From NCBI GenBank assembly GCA_027023025.1, contig JALVXB010000021.1, positions 51,387 to 115,386 of the forward strand: DNA of 64,000 bases. The letters are read 5' to 3'. Below, in pieces: positions 8,330 to 16,480 of the stretch. A program made the position numbers and the translations under genes. The notes under the pieces were generated by a model, which saw only the letters and a list, made by a program, of their open reading frames with translations, had not been told where the DNA came from and made no database searches. How positions within the stretch are numbered: the stretch's first letter is position 1; each line of letters opens with the position of its first letter. This DNA is from Caldisericaceae bacterium (GTDB taxonomy: Bacteria; Caldisericota; Caldisericia; Caldisericales; Caldisericaceae).

Positions 8330-9136
8330 CTAATTTTCATTATACCCAAATTCAATAGACTTTAAGACATCCTTCCAATACGATTCCCTTCTTATTATCT
8401 CTTCGTTATCTGTAATACTTGACCTAATTTCTAAGATTGAAAATTGAAAATTCGATGCATACTCTAAACCATTTTTATCAATAATTCTTTTCAGTTCTTT
8501 GTTTCCACCGTGTCCATCTTTAGTATAGGAAGCCCATCTACTCCAAAAAGAAGATTCACCATAAGCAGAACCTACATAAATCTTGCCATTACTTTTATCG
8601 GTTATAATGTAAACTCCTTTTACGGAAGAGAGAGCGGTTTTCCAGGATGGCTCCTCTTTTTCTATAATGGTTTTCAAAAGATCAAAGTCTATAATCACAT
8701 TTTCGTATCCAGGAAATTCTTTTACAGAATACGGTTTTCTTTGTATCTCTATAACTTTTAACTGCTCTCCCCACTTTTCCAAGTAGAGATACGACTGCCT
8801 ACCTGGTCTATGAAAATTTACGATTGCCCTACCTATTAAATCCTTCCCAATGTTAAGTAGTTCAGTATCATATTCAAAATGATCCCCTAACCATCTTACA
8901 CCCTTTCTCTTGTAGATTCCCCCAAACATCCATTCGTCGCGTCCATAATAGATTACTGCAAGAATAAAATCTCGCTCAAAATTTTTCTTACTCTGCCATC
9001 CTTGCCAGGGTTCAAAAGTACCTTTAAACAACTCATAAAGAGGTTCCTTTTTGTTCTTTCTCCCAATCGCTAAATGCAGCTTATACTTAGACAACTCATC
9101 TCTTTTTATCTGGAGAATGTCGAGCAATTTTAGCAC
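8330..9136 (-). CDS. GIY-YIG nuclease-domain protein
   Basis: The C-terminal ~100 residues form a GIY-YIG endonuclease domain: GVYIITDKSNGKIYVGSA carries the two signature strands, an Arg follows in FWSRWASY, and a Glu lies in ILEIRSS. The N-terminal ~170 residues are a separate domain of unknown role with the WMFGGIYKRKG and NFHRPGRQSY stretches. A GTG start at 9136 is preferred because GGGAGGTG lies 6 nt before it; an ATG 18 nt upstream would place that site inside the gene. The domain pairing is known from stand-alone bacterial proteins. Whether it acts in defence, repair or mobility is not shown. Confidence 0.75.
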   Translation of the reverse strand: MLKLLDILQIKRDELSKYKLHLAIGRKNKKEPLYELFKGTFEPWQGWQSKKNFERDFILAVIYYGRDEWMFGGIYKRKGVRWLGDHFEYDTELLNIGKDLIGRAIVNFHRPGRQSYLYLEKWGEQLKVIEIQRKPYSVKEFPGYENVIIDFDLLKTIIEKEEPSWKTALSSVKGVYIITDKSNGKIYVGSAYGESSFWSRWASYTKDGHGGNKELKRIIDKNGLEYASNFQFSILEIRSSITDNEEIIRRESYWKDVLKSIEFGYNEN

Positions 9137-9390
9137 CTGGTTCACCTCCCGCATGTTTTTTTACTATTTTATTACTTTACTATGGATTTAAAAAGTAGAT
9201 ATATACCTCAAAATTAACCATAGTTAATTTACAGATATGCGGATTTTGAACTTTTAGCAGAAAACAGCGATAAAGCCCATTATACAAAGCACATTTACCA
9301 TTTTAGTAACTAAGCAATAGATACATATTGCTTAGTTAGAAATCACAGAGTATGCAAAATTGTGGAAAATCGTAAAAATTTGGGTCAAGG

Positions 9391-9506
9391 AAGCCTGTAA
9401 TAATGCGGCCTATTTCAAACACGCTAAAATAAGGCCCGTAGACGCAAATCTTGGCCTCTCCACATATAAAAATACCTAAATGACGCTTAAAACGCCTTAA
9501 ATTAGC
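9391..9506. repeat. hairpin-type dispersed repeat, copy A
   Basis: This intergenic element shares a core, AAGGCCC-TAGACGCAAATCTTG, with a second element at 22937-23050, plus similar left flanks and similar right ends. Each element is closed by near-complementary arms. The left arm of copy A, CTAAAATAAGGCC, is the exact reverse complement of the right arm of copy B. The remaining ~250 bp of the 9137-9524 intergenic region shows no gene. Confidence 0.6.
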
Positions 9507-9524
9507 TATTTTTTAACGAGCCAT

Positions 9525-10691
9525 CTATTTATCAGGATTTTTAGTGGGTATAATGAGATAAAGCGACATTACAAACGCTACAAAACCAAAAGTTGAGACA
9601 ATTACCATAGATGTAAGAAGCCCAATTCTATTTACGAAAGCGCTCAACGCAGAAAGCATTAAACTTGCAACTCCCCAGGAGATGCCCATACCTAAACTTG
9701 ATGCAGTACCTTTCTGCTCCGGTAATAGGTCCTGCATATACACGACATTTGCTCCCATCGTAGCAAACAAGAATAAAAACGCAATTAAAAACCAGAGAAG
9801 CATAAAGTAGATATTTTTTGCAGTAAAGAACAACCCGAGAAACAAAGTGCCAAACAAAAGCGAAAAATTGTTAACTACTTTTGGATCAAACTTATCGGAG
9901 AGTATTGCTCCAAAGTAAGTCCCAAGCATTCCGCTTATTCGCGAGCCTGTAAGGAAGTAGCCACCCCAGATTGGGGCGTATCCTATCTCTACGAGATATA
10001 ACGGAATGAAAGTCGACAAACCAATAATGACAAAACTCCTTAAGATATTTACAGAGAGTAGTATTTTCACTCCCCGCTCTGTTAGTGCTTTCAGAAACGC
10101 AAAACTATTGGAAACCTTTTCTAATTTCGCTTTCTTTTTATTGATATAGAAAAGGGAATATACAATCATTGCAATCGCTATTACTCCAAAAATAGAAAGG
10201 TAAGGCATTTTCTTCATACCAAAGCGTGCAACAAAGTAGAGAATCATTACGGGGGCAAGAGCGGAACCAAATGTTCCGCCTATAGAAAACACAGACATTG
10301 CAGTATGCGCTTTATCGAAATTTGCATCGTGCACGAGCACTGCTGCATTGGGATGAAAAAGCGAATTGCCCAGCATTCCGATAGAAAGAAACACAATCAG
10401 CAAAAATACTGTGCTTGCTATACCTATAAGAGGAACAAAAATTACCGAAAGTAGGATGCTAACAATTACGAGTAAAGGCTCCCCGAATTTATATCCAAGG
10501 TACGCGCCAAACGGTTGCAAAAATGCCATGGCTACTCCCAAAAGCGAAGGAATGAGTGCAGCACCTCCCTGCGTTAGCGCAAACTCACTCATAAGAATTG
10601 GCAGAAGCGGTTTCAATACTCCTGCGTACCAATCAACCGTAAAGTGAGAAAATAGAAGCGATGCAAGTACGATGTCTTTATTCTTTTTCAT
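9525..10691 (-). CDS. MFS transporter, fosmidomycin-resistance (Fsr)-like
   Basis: The 388-residue protein has about twelve hydrophobic segments and the opening HFTVDWYAGVLKPLLPIL, which resembles the Fsr/YhfC branch of the major facilitator superfamily. The LFHPNAAVLVHD segment in the fourth helix region is also typical of that branch. It would act in the inner membrane as a proton-coupled exporter. It is the last gene of the alcohol dehydrogenase-CDF-MFS operon and overlaps the CDF gene by 14 bp. The substrate is not indicated; drug resistance is only a family label. Confidence 0.75.
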   Translation of the reverse strand: MKKNKDIVLASLLFSHFTVDWYAGVLKPLLPILMSEFALTQGGAALIPSLLGVAMAFLQPFGAYLGYKFGEPLLVIVSILLSVIFVPLIGIASTVFLLIVFLSIGMLGNSLFHPNAAVLVHDANFDKAHTAMSVFSIGGTFGSALAPVMILYFVARFGMKKMPYLSIFGVIAIAMIVYSLFYINKKKAKLEKVSNSFAFLKALTERGVKILLSVNILRSFVIIGLSTFIPLYLVEIGYAPIWGGYFLTGSRISGMLGTYFGAILSDKFDPKVVNNFSLLFGTLFLGLFFTAKNIYFMLLWFLIAFLFLFATMGANVVYMQDLLPEQKGTASSLGMGISWGVASLMLSALSAFVNRIGLLTSMVIVSTFGFVAFVMSLYLIIPTKNPDK

Positions 10692-11874
10692 CGTCGTTCT
10701 TTAAGTATTGCAAGACTATATCTGAAAAATTGTTTAACGAAACATCTTTATTTACGAGCACTTGAACGCCGTAATCGTCGAATACATACCTGGGGCCTGG
10801 AGATTTAATATCTCTTTTTAAGATCAATAAGTCGATTCCATTTTTTGCAAGGAACTCAGCTGTCTTAATGCCTTTGGCTTTTTCCAGACGGGCAAATGGG
10901 TTTTTAATTGTCTCCGCTTTCACGAGCTTTCCGTCTTCAAAGGTTGCAATGTAAAAGTATTCTGAGCCTCCAAACTCTTCGGATACTTCGTTAAAAGTAG
11001 AAAGTGGCAGCGCAACAACAAAATCTTTCTTTTCTGCGGGCTCGTAGTGAATCATAACAGAATCCACATGTGGAATTTCTTTTTTAATTGCCTTCTCTAT
11101 TTCCGAAACGATTTTGTGCGCTTTTTCAAGATCTCTCGTCTTTAACTCTACCACGACATCTATAAATTTATAGCTACCTGAATTTCTTCCAGAAATATCT
11201 TTAACGCTTTTAACCATAGGAAAACTCAAGATAATTTGCTTTGCACTGTCTAAAGTACGGTAGTCCAGCGATGCGTCGAGCAACACTCTGATTGCATCCA
11301 TTGCAACTTCATAACCAGCCTTGAAAATAAAGACGGCTACGATTACCGCAGCAACTTTATCTGCGTAGTAAATTTTAAAAAACGAAGCACCAAGTCCTAA
11401 AACAATAACAAACGACGAAAGCATATCAGAGCGAACATGCTGGGCATCTGCAATAAGCCCAGGAGATTCTTCATATTTTCCTACTTTCATTTCGTATGAA
11501 GAAAACAAAAAAGTGACGAGTATAGCGCAGAGTTCCACTGAAATTGCAACAAAAATGTGCTTTAGGTCGTATGGATTTTTCTCAAACAAAACTTTCCTGA
11601 GAATTTCATACCCGGCAAAGAAAATTGCAAACGATGTAAAAAGTTCGATAAGATTTTCGAGTTTATACATTCCAAAAGGAAACGCTTTTGATTTTTTATT
11701 CGATATCTTTACCCCTATAAGTAGTGCAACAGACGCAACGATGTCACTCGAGGAATGGATTGCGTCTGCAATAAGACCGACGCTGTTACTAAAAAAGCCT
11801 GCGGCAAACTTTGCTACCGCAAGCCCAATGTTCATTAAAAGACCAAGGCTAACTACTCGTTCTTTTCTATTCAT
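10678..11874 (-). CDS. CDF cation exporter with C-terminal NifX-like domain
   Basis: Residues 1-290 form a cation diffusion facilitator. Helices 2 and 5 carry the metal-site motifs IADAIHSSSD and IADAQHVRSD, where Asp/His pairs bind Zn, Fe or Mn. A cytoplasmic ferredoxin-like domain with the HKIV and HVDSVMIHYEP segments follows. Residues from about 293 to the end (FVVALPLSTF, YFYIATFEDGKLV, AEFLAKNGIDLLIL) resemble the dinitrogenase iron-molybdenum cofactor (NifX/NifY) fold, an added domain that may sense or carry a metal cofactor. It overlaps the alcohol dehydrogenase gene by 4 bp. Fusions of this kind are known in anaerobes; the metal is not defined. Confidence 0.82.
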   Translation of the reverse strand: MNRKERVVSLGLLMNIGLAVAKFAAGFFSNSVGLIADAIHSSSDIVASVALLIGVKISNKKSKAFPFGMYKLENLIELFTSFAIFFAGYEILRKVLFEKNPYDLKHIFVAISVELCAILVTFLFSSYEMKVGKYEESPGLIADAQHVRSDMLSSFVIVLGLGASFFKIYYADKVAAVIVAVFIFKAGYEVAMDAIRVLLDASLDYRTLDSAKQIILSFPMVKSVKDISGRNSGSYKFIDVVVELKTRDLEKAHKIVSEIEKAIKKEIPHVDSVMIHYEPAEKKDFVVALPLSTFNEVSEEFGGSEYFYIATFEDGKLVKAETIKNPFARLEKAKGIKTAEFLAKNGIDLLILKRDIKSPGPRYVFDDYGVQVLVNKDVSLNNFSDIVLQYLKNDDEKE

Positions 11875-13064
11875 GCTCTTCTAAACAACTCCTTGTAGTT
11901 GTAGGCCGTTCTGTAAATCTCCATTATTTTTTCTTTGCTTAACGGCTCTCTTGCCATTATGTACCCGTTTTCCGTGTTTCCATCGTCTTCAATTGCCATA
12001 TCGGCGAGTTTTTCTAGATCTTCGTACTTTACACCTAACTCTTTTAATGAAACAAAAGCATTTACTTTTTTCATCCAGTGAACTATCCGCTCAATTGTTT
12101 TTGTAGGTGAATTGGTTGATAAAACATTTTTTCCAAATGTCTTTAGCCTGTCTGCATGTATGTCTTTTGTATGGTAAAGAAATGCTGGCATAAGTGCAGC
12201 AAGCCCTCTGCCGTGTGCAATGCCGTAGACTCCAGAGATCGGGTGTTCAAGACGGTGCATTGGAAAAGGTCCTCGCCTGCCTGCAGACGGAAAACCCGAT
12301 AGTGCCAGTGTAGAAATCCAGGAAAGCGATTCCCTTGCCTCAATATTCTTTAGATCGTTAAAAACTACTTCTCCCTGTTTCATTGCTTCTTTTATTAAAG
12401 ATTCAGAAACTCTATCGCTTACAGGTGCACTTGCATGAGAAGAAAGGTAACTTTCAAAGATGTGCGTTATCATATCTATCACGCCGTCAACAGTCTGTTT
12501 TTGCGGAACAGAAAGAGTGAGTAATGGGTCCACAATAGAAGTTTTAGGAAAAAGTGCTTTTCCGAATACTGCTCGCTTGCTTCTCGTTTTTGAATTTGTT
12601 ATAACTCCTCCGGAATCTGCCTCAGAACCTGTTGCTGCAACAGTAATCACTGCAAGAATGGGAAGGGTTTTGTCGGGCACCTTTGCCTTTGGAGGTTTCT
12701 CACAAAAGTCCCAGATGTCTCTACCTGTTACAGCAACAATTGAAATTCCTTTTGTTGCATCTATAACGCTGCCTCCGCCAAGTCCGATGAGAAAGTCTAC
12801 ATTGTTTTCCCTGGCTAACCTGCCACCTTCATTTACCGTATTACTCTCGGGGTTAGGCTCAACTTTGCAAAATTCAATAAATTCAATGCCGTTTTCCTTT
12901 AGCATTTTCTCGGCTTTGTCCAGCAAGCCGGAACTTTTTGCATAGTGCCTGCCCGTGATAAGCAACGCCTTCTTTCCCAGCAGACGCGCTTCTTTTCCTA
13001 ACTTTGAAAACTCTCCTTTGCCAAATACGATTTTTGTAGGCAAATCAAAAACGAAGTTATCCAT
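11871..13064 (-). CDS. iron-containing alcohol dehydrogenase
   Basis: The 397-residue group III alcohol dehydrogenase should reduce aldehydes or oxidise alcohols with NAD(P)(H) in the cytoplasm. The nucleotide-binding GLGGGSVIDATKG is at about residues 94-106. The metal ligands fit the Asp of DGVIDMITH, the His of MITHIFES, the His of RLEHPISG and the His of GIAHGRGLA. It is most like butanol dehydrogenase or YqhD-type enzymes. The start is backed by AAGGAGG before the ATG. It leads the operon with the CDF and MFS transporter genes (4-bp overlap), a link that suggests, without proof, coordinated metal supply. Confidence 0.9.
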   Translation of the reverse strand: MDNFVFDLPTKIVFGKGEFSKLGKEARLLGKKALLITGRHYAKSSGLLDKAEKMLKENGIEFIEFCKVEPNPESNTVNEGGRLARENNVDFLIGLGGGSVIDATKGISIVAVTGRDIWDFCEKPPKAKVPDKTLPILAVITVAATGSEADSGGVITNSKTRSKRAVFGKALFPKTSIVDPLLTLSVPQKQTVDGVIDMITHIFESYLSSHASAPVSDRVSESLIKEAMKQGEVVFNDLKNIEARESLSWISTLALSGFPSAGRRGPFPMHRLEHPISGVYGIAHGRGLAALMPAFLYHTKDIHADRLKTFGKNVLSTNSPTKTIERIVHWMKKVNAFVSLKELGVKYEDLEKLADMAIEDDGNTENGYIMAREPLSKEKIMEIYRTAYNYKELFRRA

Positions 13065-13141
13065 AGTGCAAGCACCTCCTTGCTTTATAAATATATCTTA
13101 TTCAATATCGTTTTTTTCACAAGAAATAGCATACCAAAAAA

Positions 13142-13170
13142 TAAAAAAGCCGCTTTTAAAAGCGGCTCAA
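13142..13170 (-). terminator. intrinsic terminator of the rubrerythrin-rubredoxin operon
   Basis: A perfect palindrome AGCCGCTTTTAAAAGCGGCT (13148-13167) is followed on the minus strand by TTTTTTAT. It lies 26 bp after the rubredoxin stop codon. Confidence 0.85.
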
Positions 13171-13192
13171 AAATTCAGTTTAATAAGCAAAC

Positions 13193-13357
13193 TTAATCTT
13201 CAACTTCTTCAAACTGGTCTTTAGTTGCACCGCAGAGAGGGCAGGTCCAATCCTCAGGTAGTTTTTCAAAAGGTGTTCCCGGTTTAATTCCCTGCGTGTC
13301 ATCACCCTGCTCTGGGTCGTAGATGTAGCCACAAATCGTGCAGCGATACTTTTTCAT
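13193..13357 (-). CDS. rubredoxin
   Basis: This 54-residue electron carrier has a single Fe(Cys)4 site. The paired motifs [10 protein letters not shown] and [11 protein letters not shown] supply the four Cys, with the usual [14 protein letters not shown] connector. The start follows AAGAGGT and gives the normal family length; a longer reading frame would begin inside the rubrerythrin gene. It is 10 bp downstream of rubrerythrin in a two-gene operon. It should pass electrons to rubrerythrin to reduce peroxide in an anaerobe. Confidence 0.95.
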   Translation of the reverse strand: MKKYRCTICGYIYDPEQGDDTQGIKPGTPFEKLPEDWTCPLCGATKDQFEEVED

Positions 13358-13367
13358 ATAAAACCTC

Positions 13368-13871
13368 TTAAAACTCTTTAAACACTTCTTTTGGAGCACC
13401 ACAGACCGGGCACTTTTCTGGCGCTTCGCCTACCACAGTGTATCCACAAACAGGGCAAATATATATCTTGTCGAGTTTTACCTCTTTTTTCTCAGTAAGT
13501 TCCTTTTTTGCACTGTCGTAAAGTTCCCTGTGAAGTTTTTCTGCTGAAAGTGCAAAGTTAATTGAACGCAAAGCACCACTTTCTTTCTGGAGTTCCGCAA
13601 CTGCTTTATAGGCAGGATACATTTCTTCAATTTCGAAATTTTCGCCTTCTCGTGCTGCCTGAAGATTCTCTTCTGTTGAATTTACTCCGCCGAGTTCTTT
13701 CAGGTGATTTGTTGCATGAACCTGTTCTGCATAAGCAATTGCTCTGAAAAGCCTTGCAACATCTTTGTATCCTTCCTGTTCTGCTTTGTCAGCAAATGCA
13801 AGATACTTCATGTGAGCCTGGCTCTCACCCGCAAATGCGTCTGATAAATTTTTTTCCGTCATTTTTTTCAT
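13368..13871 (-). CDS. rubrerythrin
   Basis: This 167-residue non-haem di-iron peroxidase has an N-terminal ferritin-like four-helix domain ([15 protein letters not shown] with the first ligand Glu, and [11 protein letters not shown] as the second Glu/His helix; [10 protein letters not shown] supplies later ligands). A C-terminal rubredoxin-like domain carries CPVCGYT and CPVCGAP. It detoxifies hydrogen peroxide using electrons from rubredoxin. The ATG with AGGAGGTG upstream was chosen; the promoter at 13900-13927 places transcription start downstream of earlier in-frame codons, confirming the start. Confidence 0.95.
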   Translation of the reverse strand: MKKMTEKNLSDAFAGESQAHMKYLAFADKAEQEGYKDVARLFRAIAYAEQVHATNHLKELGGVNSTEENLQAAREGENFEIEEMYPAYKAVAELQKESGALRSINFALSAEKLHRELYDSAKKELTEKKEVKLDKIYICPVCGYTVVGEAPEKCPVCGAPKEVFKEF

Positions 13872-13899
13872 AAAACACCTCCTATCTTTAATCGTTTTA

Positions 13900-13927
13900 A
13901 TTATACAGCAACTGTAAGAACTGTCAA
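13900..13927 (-). promoter_or_regulatory. consensus promoter of the rubrerythrin-rubredoxin operon
   Basis: TTGACA (13922-13927, minus strand) is separated by 16 bp from TATAAT (13900-13905). Both hexamers are perfect consensus, so strong vegetative expression is likely. Confidence 0.85.
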
Positions 13928-13943
13928 TCGTAATTTGCAAATT

Positions 13944-13981
13944 ATTTTATCATTTTTATTTTTTTTTAATTATGATAAAAT
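13944..13981. repeat. inverted repeat between the rubrerythrin and DUF4332 genes
   Basis: Perfect 10-bp arms ATTTTATCAT (13944-13953) and ATGATAAAAT (13972-13981) flank 18 bp of A/T-only DNA in the divergent intergenic region. This could be a two-site operator or an AT-rich promoter feature. Confidence 0.35.
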
Positions 13982-14007
13982 TAAAAAAATTACAAAGGAG
14001 GGTTTTT

Positions 14008-14412
14008 ATGGTAAAAATCGACGAAATTGAGGGTATTGGAGAAAAGTACGCTAAAAAGTTGGCAAAGGCAGGAATTAAAACAGTAGAAGACTTGCTTGAA
14101 AAAGGAGCAACCAAAAAAGGACGCAGTGAACTTGCTAAACTCACCGGCTTGTCTGAAAAGTTAATCCTTACATGGGTAAATCATGCAGATCTGTTCAGAG
14201 TGAAAGGCATTGGAAAGCAATACGCAGAACTTTTGGAGGCAGCAGGTGTCGACACAGTCGTAGAACTTTCCAAAAGAAACCCTGAGAATTTACTTAACGC
14301 TATGATTAAAACTAATAAGAAAAAGAACCTCGTGAGGGCACTTCCTTACTTAAAACAGGTTAAGAAGTGGGTGGAGCAAGCAAAAAAACTTCCAAGAAAA
14401 GTCTCATATTGA
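14008..14412 (+). CDS. DUF4332 helix-hairpin-helix protein
   Basis: The 134-residue basic protein contains two helix-hairpin-helix motifs of the DUF4332 family: IEGIGEKYAKKLAKAGIKT near the N terminus and VKGIGKQYAELLEAAGVDT in the middle. Such motifs bind DNA without sequence specificity. The specific role of the family is not known. The ATG was chosen for the AAAGGAGGG upstream. Its end overlaps the convergent plsY gene by 9 bp, so the two transcripts must overlap. Confidence 0.85.
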   Translation: MVKIDEIEGIGEKYAKKLAKAGIKTVEDLLEKGATKKGRSELAKLTGLSEKLILTWVNHADLFRVKGIGKQYAELLEAAGVDTVVELSKRNPENLLNAMIKTNKKKNLVRALPYLKQVKKWVEQAKKLPRKVSY

Positions 14413-15015
14413 TTTCTTTTTTATAGGGTTTGAATCTGTAATTTTTATCTCCTGCCCAGAGAAAAGGTTTGCAATGTTAACCCTATGTGTGTAAATAAGT
14501 AGTATGGCAAGAAGCATAGACGAAATAGTGTAATAAATTGGTGCATTAAAAAGTATCATATACATCGGGATCATAGCAATAGAGACAAGATTGGAAAGTG
14601 AAATATACTTTTTAGTCCACAAAACTGCAAAGAATGTAAGTGCGCCAAGTAAAGTAGGCAAGGGTGCAAGTGCTGCAAGTGCCCCATAAGTGGTAGATGC
14701 ACCTTTGCCACCTTTAAACTTCATAAAAACAGAAAAATCGTGTCCAAGAACGACAACAAACGCCGAAATAGCAGAAGTCAAATGATCGTTAAATAGCAAC
14801 TTAGTAAGCAAAACGGCAAAAAAACCTTCTGCAAAGTCAAGTAAGAAGACGGTAAAAGCAGCTTTTAAACCCAGGTATTGTGCTATATTTGCAAATCCAA
14901 TGTTCCCGCTTCCTTTTTTTGTGATGTCCGTTTTATAAAACACTTTTCCTACGATGTATCCTGCAGGAATTGCACCAATAAAATAAGAAATAATCACCAC
15001 AATTGCAATTTTCAT
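14404..15015 (-). CDS. plsY: glycerol-3-phosphate acyltransferase PlsY
   Basis: This inner-membrane enzyme transfers an acyl group from acyl-phosphate to glycerol-3-phosphate, the first step of phospholipid synthesis. The family motifs are all visible: GAIPAGYIVGK after helix 1, GSGNIGFANI in the first cytosolic loop, and FKGGKGASTTYG in the next. Length (203 aa) is normal. AAAGGAGG precedes the ATG. It is the last gene of the nurA-thiI-DUF123-plsY operon. A second paralogue is at 62005-62634. Confidence 0.93.
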   Translation of the reverse strand: MKIAIVVIISYFIGAIPAGYIVGKVFYKTDITKKGSGNIGFANIAQYLGLKAAFTVFLLDFAEGFFAVLLTKLLFNDHLTSAISAFVVVLGHDFSVFMKFKGGKGASTTYGALAALAPLPTLLGALTFFAVLWTKKYISLSNLVSIAMIPMYMILFNAPIYYTISSMLLAILLIYTHRVNIANLFSGQEIKITDSNPIKKKSI

Positions 15016-15022
15016 TAAATTT

Positions 15023-15418
15023 TTACCTCCTTTTTATTAAAAACAAGTGTGAAAATGACTTTTTATCAGAAGAGCCGAACTTCTTAACTACAGGTTTATA
15101 ATACTTTAAAAACTCCTTTGCAACGCATTCTTCGTCAAAGTAATTTTCGTAAAAGAAAACACCCTTCACTTCAGCAAATTGAAGCAAGTAGTCGATGTGC
15201 CAGTGAAGGTGCTTAATTTCTGAAAAGTATCGCAGAACTCTACGCTTGTATCCTGCTTTTGCACTACCTATGTAACAGTATTCTCCCTGCAGGAATTTAA
15301 AGCTTCCCAATCTTCCGATCTTTACTTTAACGGGTTTTCGTAAAGAAAAAAGTAGAAGGTATGTACCCTTTTTGTCAGGATGTAATTCTCGACTCAATAA
15401 TTGCCCTAAGTCTGTCAA
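15023..15418 (-). CDS. DUF123 (Uri-type GIY-YIG superfamily) protein
   Basis: The 131-residue protein belongs to DUF123, a diverged GIY-YIG-like nuclease family (COG1833). GTYLLLFSLRKPVKVKIG and GEYCYIGSAKAG give the two signature strands and R-R follows, while HWHIDYLL is the family's second conserved block. The TTG start at 15418 is supported by GAGAGGAA just upstream and makes the gene overlap thiI by 44 bp. Nuclease activity has been assumed for the family but its substrate is unclear; with nurA in the same operon, a DNA-repair role is a fair guess. Confidence 0.75.
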   Translation of the reverse strand: MTDLGQLLSRELHPDKKGTYLLLFSLRKPVKVKIGRLGSFKFLQGEYCYIGSAKAGYKRRVLRYFSEIKHLHWHIDYLLQFAEVKGVFFYENYFDEECVAKEFLKYYKPVVKKFGSSDKKSFSHLFLIKRR

Positions 15419-16478
15419 ATTCTTCCTCTCTTGCCTTTAGTACAGGATGCCTAGGCACAAAGTCGCATGGATTTTGTGCTTCTGTAGAAATTTCGTAAGT
15501 GCCTATCCACCTTGCTATTCTTTCAATTTCCATTTTGTCAGTTCCTATAAGAGGCCGATATACGGGAAAGTCCACTCCTTTTTGTATTATGCGAATGTTT
15601 CGAAGAGTCTGGCTTGCAACCTGACCAAGTGAATCTCCCATTACCACGCCTTCTGCACCTATTTTCTTTGCAATCCTTACGCCTTCGGTAAGTATTCTAT
15701 GTTTGCAGAAAATACAGAGATACCTCAGCCTGTTTTCCTCTCTCAGTATTTCTGATGCTTTCTGTAAAAATTCTTTGTGATCTACCACTATCAGGCGCAC
15801 TTTTGGATCAAAGAGGGTGAAGTGTTCTACTAACTTTTCTACGATTTTTAATTCTTCTTCAGTTTTCTTAAAGTGTACAAATACGATTCGTGCACCGCGG
15901 CGCATCATTTGAAAAGCAGCAACAGGAGAGTCAATCCCGCCAGAAAGAAGTGCTACTACTTTGCCCTGTTCCCCAAGTGGCAAGCCTCCAGCGCCCTGAA
16001 ATTTTTCTGAATAGATGTAAGCACTATCTGGTAAAATTTCAATACCTATAAATAGGTCGGGACGATTCAGATTTACTGAAAGCCCGGTTGCCTCTTTTAC
16101 GACACCTCCCACTACGCGTTCGACATCAGGACTTTTTATAGGATACTTCTGGTCAAGTCTTTTTACGCGGACGGCAAATGTTTTGATTTTAGGCTTTTCC
16201 TTTACCTTATTGAGTGTAAAGTTTACCGCAGCTGCTTTTAACTTTTCGATGTGTTTTTCAGCTTTTATCGCAGGGCTGAAAGAAACGACGCCAGGCACAA
16301 ATTGCAGTCTTTTGTAGTCCAAATCGTTTCCTTCTACGATAATTCTGCCGCCGTATACCTGCACGCTACTTCCTGGCAGCACCTTTTCTATGTGCTCTTT
16401 AAGGTTCGTTTTTAATTTTATCTGCGCTCTTCTGCCTTTAGTCCCTATTTCGCCAAATCTACAAAGAATTACATCCAT
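15375..16478 (-). CDS. thiI: tRNA 4-thiouridine synthase ThiI
   Basis: The 367-residue protein has an N-terminal ferredoxin-like/THUMP RNA-binding region (RFGEIGTKGRRAQIK, KIKTFAVRVKRLD) and a C-terminal PP-loop ATPase with SGGIDSPVAAF at about residues 178-188. It adenylates U8 of tRNA and inserts sulfur. There is no C-terminal rhodanese domain; sulfur must come from a separate donor, as in many bacteria and archaea, and CIFCKH carries Cys residues in the ATPase domain. The ATG follows GAGAGGAA. It lies 2 bp after nurA and overlaps the DUF123 gene. Confidence 0.9.
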   Translation of the reverse strand: MDVILCRFGEIGTKGRRAQIKLKTNLKEHIEKVLPGSSVQVYGGRIIVEGNDLDYKRLQFVPGVVSFSPAIKAEKHIEKLKAAAVNFTLNKVKEKPKIKTFAVRVKRLDQKYPIKSPDVERVVGGVVKEATGLSVNLNRPDLFIGIEILPDSAYIYSEKFQGAGGLPLGEQGKVVALLSGGIDSPVAAFQMMRRGARIVFVHFKKTEEELKIVEKLVEHFTLFDPKVRLIVVDHKEFLQKASEILREENRLRYLCIFCKHRILTEGVRIAKKIGAEGVVMGDSLGQVASQTLRNIRIIQKGVDFPVYRPLIGTDKMEIERIARWIGTYEISTEAQNPCDFVPRHPVLKAREEEFDRLRAIIESRITS

Positions 16479-16480
16479 TA

